From Mycolicibacterium mageritense (GTDB taxonomy: Bacteria > Actinomycetota > Actinomycetes > Mycobacteriales > Mycobacteriaceae): a stretch of 64,000 nt of DNA. The DNA lies in assembly GCF_010727475.1 (NCBI RefSeq), contig NZ_AP022567.1, forward strand, positions 992,001-1,056,000. The letters run 5' to 3'. Position 1 is the stretch's first letter. Each line of letters opens with the position of its first letter. The translations under genes and the position numbers were made by a program. Below, piece by piece: positions 25,641 through 32,916 of this stretch. The notes under the pieces were generated by a model that saw only the letters and a program-made list of their open reading frames with translations, did no database searches and was not told the DNA's origin.

Positions 25641-26855
25641 GTGAACGAGACCAGGATCGCGGGCCTGGCGATGTGGGCCCGAGACCGGTTGCCCGTCCTG
25701 GTCGACGATGCCTTCGCCGCGGTCGTGGATCGGATTCCCATGTATCGCGACGGTGAGCCGGTGCCGCGCACCGACCTCCACGAGTCCATCACGCAGAACC
25801 TGCGGTTCCTCGTCGGCGCGATCGCGCACCCCGACGCGGAGCTGGATCTGACGGCTCCGCAGGAAACCGGCCGCCGCCGCGCCCACCAGGGCGCACCGCT
25901 GCCCGAGGTGCTGCAGGCGTACCGGATCAGCTTCTCGACGCTCTGGGACGCCCTCGTCGGCCACGCGCACGACACCCGGGAACCCGGAGACGCCGACGCC
26001 CTGCTCGCCGCGGCCAGTGCGATCTGGCAACTCACCGATGAGCACGCGGTCGCCGTGACCGAGGCGTATCGCGCGGCAACCGCCGAGCTCCTACTCGCGC
26101 AGCAGCAGCGCCGGTCGGCCTTGGTCGAGGCCCTGCTGACCGGCCACCCGAGCATCGACGCCAGCCCGGTGGAGGCCGCGGCGCTGTTGGGGCTGCCGCC
26201 CGACGCGCAGTTCGTCGTCGTCGCGGCCGACACCCGCGGCCTGGCGGAGGAGAGCCTGCCCGGGATCGAGCGGCATCTCGCTGAACATGGCGTGGTGTCC
26301 GGTTGGCGGTTGACCCCTGCGCTGCAGCTCGGCGTGGTCTCGTTGCGCTCAGATCAGCGCGACATCGCGCTCGAGGTGCTCCGCGGCGCGGCGAGCGCGC
26401 GCACGGGCGTGAGCCCTGAGTACCGATCTCTGGCCGACACCCCGCGCGCCTTGCATCTGGCCAGGACCGCACTGGCCACCGTGCCCGCAGGAAAAGCCGA
26501 GGTCCAGGTGTTCAGCGCGAACCCGTTGGAGGCGCTGGTCGCGCGCACGCCTGGTGAGGGCCACCGCCTGGCGCGCGAGGTTCTCGGCCCCGTGCTGGAT
26601 CTGCCGCCCGACGACCGCGTGGTGCTCCTCGACACCCTCGGCGCGTACGTCGAGAACGGCGGATCGGCCGAGGCAGCGGGGAAGCTGCTGCACTGCCATC
26701 CGAACACCGTGCGGTACCGGTTGCGTCGCCTGCACGAGCTGACCGGGCGCTCACTGTCCGATCCGATGGACATCACGGAGCTCACCGCGGCGTCATCCGC
26801 GTTGCGGCTGACGCCGGCAGCGTGGTCGCGCGGAGCCGAGGTCAAGCAGCAATAG
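25641..26855 (+). CDS. PucR/CdaR-type transcriptional regulator
   Basis: 404 residues, with an N-terminal sensor region, a GGDEF-like/CdaR middle and the PucR C-terminal helix-turn-helix (GSAEAAGKLLHCHPNTVRYRLRRLHELTGRSL, about residues 345-380). GTG start, 16 bp after sodX, so it may be co-transcribed with it. Family members govern purine, diacid or proline-type catabolism. The target here is not evident. The 3' end overlaps the convergent FUSC gene by 14 bp. Confidence 0.88.
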   Translation: MNETRIAGLAMWARDRLPVLVDDAFAAVVDRIPMYRDGEPVPRTDLHESITQNLRFLVGAIAHPDAELDLTAPQETGRRRAHQGAPLPEVLQAYRISFSTLWDALVGHAHDTREPGDADALLAAASAIWQLTDEHAVAVTEAYRAATAELLLAQQQRRSALVEALLTGHPSIDASPVEAAALLGLPPDAQFVVVAADTRGLAEESLPGIERHLAEHGVVSGWRLTPALQLGVVSLRSDQRDIALEVLRGAASARTGVSPEYRSLADTPRALHLARTALATVPAGKAEVQVFSANPLEALVARTPGEGHRLAREVLGPVLDLPPDDRVVLLDTLGAYVENGGSAEAAGKLLHCHPNTVRYRLRRLHELTGRSLSDPMDITELTAASSALRLTPAAWSRGAEVKQQ

Positions 26856-27849
26856 GCTTGGGCCCCTTGATGATCAGCGCGACGGCGATCGCCGCGCCGA
26901 CACCGATGACGGTGTCCACACCGCGGTCGGCCAACAGCACGAGCGGTTCCGCCGGTTGCGCGAGATCGGTCATCAGCATGATCAGCGGCGTGAAGAAGCC
27001 CAGCGCCACCGCGTGGTGGTGCGCCATGAAGAGCTCGGTGGGAAACAGCAGTGCCATCACACAGATCGCCAGCACATACTCGTTGGGCTGCGGGATGAGC
27101 AGCACGGCAGCCACCACAAGTCCGACCAGGGTGCCGCCGAGCCGATGGATGCCGCGCCTGATGCGCCCGCTGGTGTCGGCGGCCGCGAGCGGCCCGGCCG
27201 CCGCGGCCATGGCCCAGTTCGCGTGGTCGACACCCAAGAAGAGCCCGGCCGTCCCGGCCGCAGCGATGGCCACCGCGTACCGCGATGCGTGCACCAAAAC
27301 CTCTCGGCCGCTCGGTTCGGGGAGGGCTTGCCGTGCGCCTGCCCCGCGCGGCGCGTCCAGCACGCCCAGCAGGATGCACAGAAAAGCCGTTGCGGCACAG
27401 ATGAATATCGCCGAAACGGGTGACACCCGACCGGCGGGCACCGTCGCGACGGCACCGAGCGCGAACAGGCCGTAGAACGGTCCCTCTGGCTTGAGCGCGA
27501 GGTGATCCGTCGCAACCGAACCCACGGCCGCGAACGCCGCCGCAGCGACCACCAGGATCGCGGGCACGATGTGGGAGTTGGCCAGGAACACCCCGACCGC
27601 CACGCCGAGAACCAGGATCACCGCGGCCTGCGTCTGGTGCGCGAGCCGTCGCCGCCGGGGCTCGGCGCGGCCGTACATCCCGGTGATCGCGCCGAACACC
27701 GCGTAGATGATCAGATCCGGCCGGCCCGCCAGCAACAACGCCACGCCCGGGACCGCCAATCCGAGCGCGACGCGCAGCGCCGGGCGATGGTCTCCCATCG
27801 GCGGGGTCATGGCGATGCGCACCTGCGCGTACACGCGGACGGCGCGCAT
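26842..27849 (-). CDS. FUSC-family membrane protein
   Basis: 335 residues, about ten hydrophobic segments in two blocks (LRVALGLAVPGVALLLAG, TQAAVILVLGVAVGVFLA; then the second set around DHANWAMAAAAGPL and LVGLVVAAVLLIPQP). This resembles the fusaric-acid/aromatic-acid efflux FUSC fold. ATG at 27849 has GGAGAGA upstream; longer frames to 28245 would add a basic, non-conserved leader. Likely exports an organic acid or stress metabolite. Confidence 0.8.
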   Translation of the reverse strand: MRAVRVYAQVRIAMTPPMGDHRPALRVALGLAVPGVALLLAGRPDLIIYAVFGAITGMYGRAEPRRRRLAHQTQAAVILVLGVAVGVFLANSHIVPAILVVAAAAFAAVGSVATDHLALKPEGPFYGLFALGAVATVPAGRVSPVSAIFICAATAFLCILLGVLDAPRGAGARQALPEPSGREVLVHASRYAVAIAAAGTAGLFLGVDHANWAMAAAAGPLAAADTSGRIRRGIHRLGGTLVGLVVAAVLLIPQPNEYVLAICVMALLFPTELFMAHHHAVALGFFTPLIMLMTDLAQPAEPLVLLADRGVDTVIGVGAAIAVALIIKGPKPIAA

Positions 27850-28082
27850 GCGTTCTCTCCGATCGATCAAAATGACTGGCTGGCAACAAAAATGAGGTTG
27901 CCGGACCGCGGCGCGACGGTCAAAGCGGAAGTTCCGAGCCGGTGATCGGCGCTGCCTATCGCCGCAGCGTATGGCCTGTTGATCGGAGACGCTTATCAAG
28001 AGGTCGGAGCCAGGTCTTGGACGAGGCACCGCGCGATGAAACAGGCTTGAGGTGTCCGAATTCGTTGAGCGAAGGAGCATCG

Positions 28083-28127
28083 ATGGCCAAGTTTCAGCGC
28101 AGTCCGTCCGCCGACCCGTACGGGTGA
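28083..28127 (+). CDS. Possible 14-residue leader peptide before hsp20
   Basis: MAKFQRSPSADPYG, with AAGGAG six bases before its ATG. The stop TGA is only 7 bases ahead of the hsp20 GTG, which itself has no ribosome site. The strongest translation signal in this leader therefore belongs to the short frame. hsp20 could be reached by coupled re-initiation, or the two could once have been one frame. Confidence 0.45.
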   Translation: MAKFQRSPSADPYG

Positions 28128-28134
28128 CCGTGCC

Positions 28135-28584
28135 GTGGCGGATCCGACATGGCCCAGCGGAGAAGAAGGTCCGTGGACGTTCGACTCGCTGCGCTCGCAG
28201 CTCTCCGAACTCATACGCGACACCGCCACTCCGCCGGGACCACAACAGGCGCTGCCGGTCGACGTCGCGGAGACGGACGAGGCGTACGTGATCGAGGTCG
28301 ACCTACCCGGGATCGACACCGCCGACATCCGCGTCGACGTGATCGGTAACGAGGTGCGAGTGCGCGGCGACATCCCCCGTCGGGACAGCCCGGGCACGTT
28401 GCGCTATCACACGCGCCGCGAGGGCCATTTCGACAACCAGGTCGCGCTGCCCAGCGAGGTCGACCCGCTTCGCACCGCCGCCGCGTTGCGCAACGGTGTC
28501 CTCACGGTGCGCGCCCCCAAGACGTTCGCTTCCGGACCGTCGTACGCGGAGCCGGTGGCCGTACCCGTCACCGGACCGCTATGA
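28135..28584 (+). CDS. Hsp20/alpha-crystallin small heat-shock protein
   Basis: 149 residues, alpha-crystallin domain from about residue 40 (ALPVDVAETDEAYVIEVDLPGID) to NGVLTVRAPK. It binds unfolding proteins without ATP. The start is a weak GTG that may depend on the upstream 14-codon frame. It is 106 bp ahead of the two-AAA Clp ATPase, which suggests a holdase-disaggregase pair. I see no HspR (HAIR) or CIRCE element in front. Confidence 0.88.
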   Translation: MADPTWPSGEEGPWTFDSLRSQLSELIRDTATPPGPQQALPVDVAETDEAYVIEVDLPGIDTADIRVDVIGNEVRVRGDIPRRDSPGTLRYHTRREGHFDNQVALPSEVDPLRTAAALRNGVLTVRAPKTFASGPSYAEPVAVPVTGPL

Positions 28585-28690
28585 GGACCACGGTCCGATC
28601 CAAAAATGTTGCAAACCCATTGATCTGGCGATGCGATGATCGATCGCAGATCGCCCTTCCATCAATCGACCATGGCTAGGAGCTTTTCTG

Positions 28691-31261
28691 ATGAGTGATT
28701 TCGACGATTTCTTCGACGATGTGTTCCAACGGTTCTTCGGGCCGGGGGCACGGTCGCGGCCGCCTGTGCAACAGGTCGACCTGGGCCGGCTGCTCACCGA
28801 CAGCGCCAAGCAGCTCGTCGGTGCGGCGCGCGACGCCGCCGTCGAGTGGGGCAACCCGGAGATCACCACCGAACACCTGCTGTACGCCGCGGCCACCAAC
28901 GAGCCGACGCGCGACGCCATCTCGAGCCTGCAGCTGGACCCCGATCAGGTGGCCGAGCAGATGAAGGCCGCGGCCGGCGCCGGTGACGGCTCCGGCGGCA
29001 CGCCGGTCCTGAGCCCCGGCGCCAAGCGCGCGATACGCGTCGCGCAGCAGCACGCCGCGCAGGCCGGGCAGAGCTACATCGGACCGGAGGACATCCTGCT
29101 GGGCATCGCGGCCACGCCTGACACGGCCGCGACCAAGGCGTTGGCAGGCGCGCCGGGTCTGCGCTCGGCCGCGAGCGGTAAGCAGCAGCCGGCCAGTGAG
29201 ACGCCCACGCTCGACGAGTACGCGCGCGACGTGACCGCCGACGCCCGCGCGGGCAAGCTCGACCCCGTCGTCGGCCGCGCCGACGAGATCGCCCAGACCG
29301 TCGAGATCCTGTCCCGCAGGCGCAAGAACAATCCGGTGCTCATCGGAGATCCCGGCGTCGGCAAGACCGCGATCGTCGAAGGCCTCGCGCAGCGCATCGT
29401 CAACGGTGACGTGCCCAAGACCCTGGCCGATCGCCGGGTCGTCGCGCTGGACGTCGGTTCACTCGTGGCGGGCAGCAAGTATCGCGGCGAGTTCGAGGAA
29501 CGGCTGACCAAGATCCTCGACGAGGTGCGCGACCATTCCGACGAGCTCGTGGTGTTCATCGACGAGTTGCACACCATCGTCGGCGCCGGCTCGACCGGCG
29601 ACGGGTCGATGGATGCCGGCAACCTGCTCAAGCCTGCGCTCGCCCGCGGCGATCTCAACGCGATCGGCGCCACCACCATCGATGAGTACCGGCGCTACAT
29701 CGAGAAGGACGCCGCGCTGGAGCGGCGGTTCCAGCCCGTGATGGTCTCGGAGCCGTCGGTCGATGACACCATCGAGATCCTGCGCGGCCTGGCCGACGTG
29801 TACGAGGAACACCACCAGGTGCACTACAGCGACGAGTCGCTGGTGGCCGCGGCCGAGCTGTCCGACCGCTACATCACCGACCGGTTCCTGCCCGACAAGG
29901 CCATCGACCTGATGGACCAGGCCGGCGCCCGGGTGCGGCTGCGCACCAAGACGCCGAGCGCCGACGCGAAATCACTCGAAGATCAGCTGGCACGGCTGAA
30001 CCGGGAGAAGGACGCCGCCGTGGCCGCCGAGGACTTCGAGAAGGCCAACGAGCTCAAGAAGGAGATCGCGCAGCAGGCCGAGAACGCCAAGGAACAGGTC
30101 GGCGAAATCGAGGCCGGGGCCGAACCGGAGGTCGGTGTCGTCGACATCGCCGAAGTGGTGTCCCGCTCGACCGGGATCCCTGTCACCGAGCTGACCGCCG
30201 AGGAACGCGACAAGCTCATGGCGCTGGAGGACGTGCTGCACAACCGCGTCGTCGGGCAGGAGGACGCCGTGACCGCGGTCGCCGAAGCGGTGCGCCGGTC
30301 CCGCGCCGGGCTCGCCGACCCGAACCGGCCCATCGGGTCGTTCCTGTTCCTCGGGCCCACCGGGGTCGGCAAGACCGAGCTGGCAAAAGCGTTGGCGGAG
30401 GCCGTGTTCGGCGACGAGGGCCGCATGGTGCGCTTCGACATGAGCGAGTTCCAGGAGAAGCACACGGTGTCCAGGCTGGTCGGCTCTCCCCCGGGCTACG
30501 TCGGGTACGAGGATGCCGGGCAGTTGACGGACAAGGTTCGGCGCCAACCGTATTCGGTGATCCTGTTCGACGAGATCGAGAAGGCCCACCCCGATGTGTT
30601 CAACGTGCTGCTGCAGCTGCTCGACGACGGCCGCGTGACCGACGCCCAAGGCCGCACAGTCGATTTCAAGAACACCATCGTGATCCTGACGAGCAACATC
30701 GGTTCCGACCTGATCCTCGACGCGCCCGACGGCGACGTCGAGAAGATCACGCCGAAGCTCATGGAGCTGCTGGGCACGCGGTTCCGGCCCGAGTTCCTCA
30801 ACCGCATCGACGAGACCATCGTGTTCCACCGGCTCGACCAGGCCCAGTTGCGGCAGATCATCGGGCTCATCCTGGACAGCACCCGGCGGCTGCTGCACGC
30901 GCAGGACATCGAACTCGACGTCACCACCAAGGCCGAGGACTGGCTCGCCGAGGAGGGCTTCGACCCCAAGTTCGGGGCCCGGCCGCTGCGCCGCACAGTG
31001 CAACGGCAGCTCGACAACAAGCTCTCGGCGCTGCTGCTCAAGGGCACGCTGCGCTCGGGTGACACCGTGCGCGTCGACGCCGACGACAACGGTCTGGTGA
31101 TCGAGTCCGTCACGCCCAAGGGCGTGGAGGGCACGGTGGACGGCGAGGTTCCGGCGTCCGACGCGGCTGCCAGCAACGGCGAGGGCGGCAAACCCGCCAA
31201 GAAAGCCGGCGCAAAGAAGGCCGCGTCGAAGAAGGGGGCGAGCAAGTCCGATGCCAAGTAA
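28691..31261 (+). CDS. Two-AAA Clp ATPase (ClpC/ClpB-like) with a lysine-rich tail
   Basis: 856 residues. A Clp-N domain lies at about 35-150. The first AAA module has Walker A GDPGVGKT (219-226) and Walker B VVFIDELHT. A UVR-like segment EDFEKANELKKEIA sits near 447-460, and the second module has GPTGVGKT (555-562). The loop after TSNIGSD, where ClpA/ClpC/ClpX carry an LGF/IGF tripeptide that docks ClpP, has no such motif. It may therefore be a disaggregase rather than a protease partner. The last about 27 residues are Ala/Lys repeats. AGGAG precedes the ATG. The DUF488 start lies inside its 3' end. Confidence 0.9.
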   Translation: MSDFDDFFDDVFQRFFGPGARSRPPVQQVDLGRLLTDSAKQLVGAARDAAVEWGNPEITTEHLLYAAATNEPTRDAISSLQLDPDQVAEQMKAAAGAGDGSGGTPVLSPGAKRAIRVAQQHAAQAGQSYIGPEDILLGIAATPDTAATKALAGAPGLRSAASGKQQPASETPTLDEYARDVTADARAGKLDPVVGRADEIAQTVEILSRRRKNNPVLIGDPGVGKTAIVEGLAQRIVNGDVPKTLADRRVVALDVGSLVAGSKYRGEFEERLTKILDEVRDHSDELVVFIDELHTIVGAGSTGDGSMDAGNLLKPALARGDLNAIGATTIDEYRRYIEKDAALERRFQPVMVSEPSVDDTIEILRGLADVYEEHHQVHYSDESLVAAAELSDRYITDRFLPDKAIDLMDQAGARVRLRTKTPSADAKSLEDQLARLNREKDAAVAAEDFEKANELKKEIAQQAENAKEQVGEIEAGAEPEVGVVDIAEVVSRSTGIPVTELTAEERDKLMALEDVLHNRVVGQEDAVTAVAEAVRRSRAGLADPNRPIGSFLFLGPTGVGKTELAKALAEAVFGDEGRMVRFDMSEFQEKHTVSRLVGSPPGYVGYEDAGQLTDKVRRQPYSVILFDEIEKAHPDVFNVLLQLLDDGRVTDAQGRTVDFKNTIVILTSNIGSDLILDAPDGDVEKITPKLMELLGTRFRPEFLNRIDETIVFHRLDQAQLRQIIGLILDSTRRLLHAQDIELDVTTKAEDWLAEEGFDPKFGARPLRRTVQRQLDNKLSALLLKGTLRSGDTVRVDADDNGLVIESVTPKGVEGTVDGEVPASDAAASNGEGGKPAKKAGAKKAASKKGASKSDAK

Positions 31262-31616
31262 GGCGCGGATCCGGGTGCGGCGGGTCTACGAGGATCCGAG
31301 TCCCGACGACGGGGCTCGGGTGCTCGTAGACCGGCTGTGGCCCAGAGGCGTCAGCAAGGAACGTGCCGACCTCGAAGAATGGTGCAAACAGATCGCCCCG
31401 TCGACCGAACTGCGCAAGTGGTACGGCCACGATCCGGCACTCTTCGACGAGTTCCGGCAACGCTACGAGGCCGAGCTGGCCGATCCCGAACGCGCGGCCC
31501 AGCTCGCGCACCTCAAGGAGCTGGCCCGCAAAGGCCCCGTGACCCTGCTGACCGCAACCAAAGATCCCGAGATCAGCGAGGCGGCCGTGCTGGCCGACGT
31601 GCTCTCGGGCAAGTAA
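31251..31616 (+). CDS. DUF488 family protein
   Basis: 121 residues beginning RIRVRRVYEDPSPDDGARVLVDRLWPRG, the DUF488 signature, with DLEEWCKQIAPSTELRKWYGHDP and LLTATKDPEIS. The ATG lies 11 bases inside the end of the Clp gene, so it is translationally coupled to it. The family is widespread and uncharacterised. It is the last gene before a strong terminator. Confidence 0.9.
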   Translation: MPSKARIRVRRVYEDPSPDDGARVLVDRLWPRGVSKERADLEEWCKQIAPSTELRKWYGHDPALFDEFRQRYEAELADPERAAQLAHLKELARKGPVTLLTATKDPEISEAAVLADVLSGK

Positions 31617-31620
31617 CGGA

Positions 31621-31679
31621 CCGGGGCCGGTGAGGCGGCGATGCCGCCTTACCGGCCCCGGCGTTGCGCAGGGTTTTTG
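31621..31679 (+). terminator. Rho-independent terminator of the hsp20-clp-DUF488 run
   Basis: 19-base arms (31621-31639 and 31643-31661) around the loop GAT pair fully except for one G-T wobble. GGGTTTTTGC follows at 31671-31680. It ends the operon and insulates the tRNA gene. Confidence 0.85.
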
Positions 31680-31717
31680 CCCGCCCACTACACTCACAGC
31701 TGCCATACGGCCCTCGG

Positions 31718-31790
31718 GCCCCCGTAGCTCAGGGGATAGAGCACGGCTCTCCTAAAGCCGGTGTCGCAGGTTCGAATCCTGCCGGGGGCA
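31718..31790 (+). tRNA. tRNA-Arg (anticodon CCT)
   Basis: 73 nt with a complete cloverleaf: acceptor GCCCCCG/CGGGGGC, D-arm GCTC-AGGGGATA-GAGC, anticodon stem CGGCT/AGCCG with loop CTCCTAA, and TTCGAAT in the T-loop. The anticodon CCT reads AGG, a rare codon in such genomes. CCA is not encoded. Minor tRNA-Arg genes are frequent integration sites, and AT-richer foreign-looking DNA starts right after it. Confidence 0.97.
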
Positions 31791-32119
31791 CAACGATTCG
31801 CAAATATGTTCGAGTACGAGCACCAAGCACAGAGGTCGGCGCAGCAATGTGCCCGACCTTTCGCGTGACGATCGGCACATGTCGGTGGCCGGACCTACAC
31901 TCGCTTCGCACCCACTGACCTCTGTAAAGGAGTTTGAATCTCGTTAGGATTGTTGGCTATCGGCAGGGGATTTTGCAGCTTTATAGACAACATACGTACC
32001 CCTGTTGGATGTACCGATAGAAAAGCGAATTTAGCATTCCACTATTGCGAGCACTAAGTGTTAAGCACATGATTGTAGCTAGCAGGGAGAATTAGGGTCA
32101 CAGAAGGGGCGCGCAACAC
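31791..32119. other. Gene-free AT-rich spacer at the start of the island
   Basis: No convincing coding region. A hand count of 31921-32040 gives 51 G/C in 120 bases (about 43%), far below the flanks. There are many stops in all frames. It should hold the promoter of the CD-NTase operon, but I cannot assign one firmly. I see no copy of the tRNA 3' end and no integrase fragment. Confidence 0.7.
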
Positions 32120-32395
32120 GTGAACACAATACTCGTCTCATATGACCTCAATACGCCGGGCAAGGATTACGACGGCCTGATCAAAAAGTTGAATTCGTAT
32201 GGTATTTATTGGCACCATCTCGATAGCTTCTGGCCGATAAAGACAAACGATACTCATAAAGAAGTCCGCGACCTACCGAGACCATACCTGGGCAAGAACG
32301 ACGAGCTACTCGTGATGAATGTAACTGGCGATGCGGCCGCTTGGGCCGAATTTACGGACCGAGGCGGCAAGTGGTTAAAGGATAATCTATTATGA
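32120..32395 (+). CDS. Cas2/VapD-fold SinR-like small protein (first gene of the CBASS-like operon)
   Basis: 91 residues: MNTILVSYDLNTPGKDYDGLIKKLNSYG, then WWHL-like YWHHLDSFWPIKT and ELLVMNVTGDAAAW. The pattern of beta-strand, helix and LLV strand matches small proteins annotated 'SinR family', with a Cas2/VapD-like ferredoxin fold. No relation to Bacillus SinR is implied. The conserved Asp of YDL could be catalytic if it is a nuclease. Its stop overlaps the next ATG (ATGA). Composition is AT-richer than chromosomal genes. Its role is unknown: nuclease effector, regulator or cofactor are open. Confidence 0.7.
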   Translation: MNTILVSYDLNTPGKDYDGLIKKLNSYGIYWHHLDSFWPIKTNDTHKEVRDLPRPYLGKNDELLVMNVTGDAAAWAEFTDRGGKWLKDNLL

Positions 32396-32916
32396 GTTTG
32401 ACCGACAACGACATCAAGCTCATCGTCGGGGCAAGCGCTGCAGTCAGTGCCCTCTCGGTCGCGTTCCTGTCTGCTGCTCTCGCTCGCATCTTCGCGCAGC
32501 GGGATCGCCGACGGCAGATGTATGGCGAAGCTTTCCGGACTGCCCTTGCGTGGCACGAGATGGTTTACCGCGTCAGGCGGCGTGATAACACTGATGAGCA
32601 TGATCGCGTATTAGTCGACAAATTTCACGAATTGCAAGAACGCCTTGACTACTACGAAGGATGGATCGGTAGCGAGTCGAAGTACATGCGGCGCAGCTAT
32701 CGGAAACTTGTCAACGCTGAAAAGTCTTCGACGGCTTCCGATCTGAACGTGGCGTGGGATAAGCCGGGCAAGAAAGGCAACGCGGATTCCGAGGACAATC
32801 ACCCGGCCGTGGAGCGGGCGATACGTGACGGGTACTTGCGCGACGTTCGCGGTCACCTATCTCTGCAACCATGGCGGTGGCTCTTCGTCGCGTTCCGCAA
32901 CTGGAGCGAGCCGTGA
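32392..32916 (+). CDS. One-TM protein, putative effector of the CBASS-like operon
   Basis: 174 residues. One clear hydrophobic helix near the N-terminus (LIVGASAAVSALSVAFLSAAL, about residues 10-30) is followed by a charged cytoplasmic part with long helices (DEHDRVLVDKFHELQERLDYYEGW). The C-terminus has a Trp-rich amphipathic end (LQPWRWLFVAFRNW). I do not recognise a family; it is not a standard two- or four-helix CBASS effector. ATGA and GTGA overlaps tie it to both neighbours. A membrane-disrupting effector gated by the cyclase product is a reasonable guess only. Confidence 0.7.
   Translation: MSLTDNDIKLIVGASAAVSALSVAFLSAALARIFAQRDRRRQMYGEAFRTALAWHEMVYRVRRRDNTDEHDRVLVDKFHELQERLDYYEGWIGSESKYMRRSYRKLVNAEKSSTASDLNVAWDKPGKKGNADSEDNHPAVERAIRDGYLRDVRGHLSLQPWRWLFVAFRNWSEP

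Noticed and set aside
25641..26855. PucR at 25641 as the regulator of the purine genes at 9.6-16.4 kb
   Set aside because: It is more than 9 kb away beside sodX, shares no visible site with them, and PucR-type proteins control many unrelated pathways.
28040..28080. Possible HAIR (HspR) element before hsp20
   Set aside because: CTTGAG and TTGAG occur as direct repeats, not as the inverted CTTGAG-N-CTCAAG arrangement that HspR needs.
31729..31911. Minus-strand frame ending VPPAGFEPATPALGEPCSIP
   Set aside because: It is the antisense reading of the tRNA-Arg gene, a well-known false product in annotations.
32120..32395. CRISPR-Cas locus suggested by the Cas2-like protein
   Set aside because: No cas1 or other cas genes and no direct-repeat array with spacers anywhere in the window.
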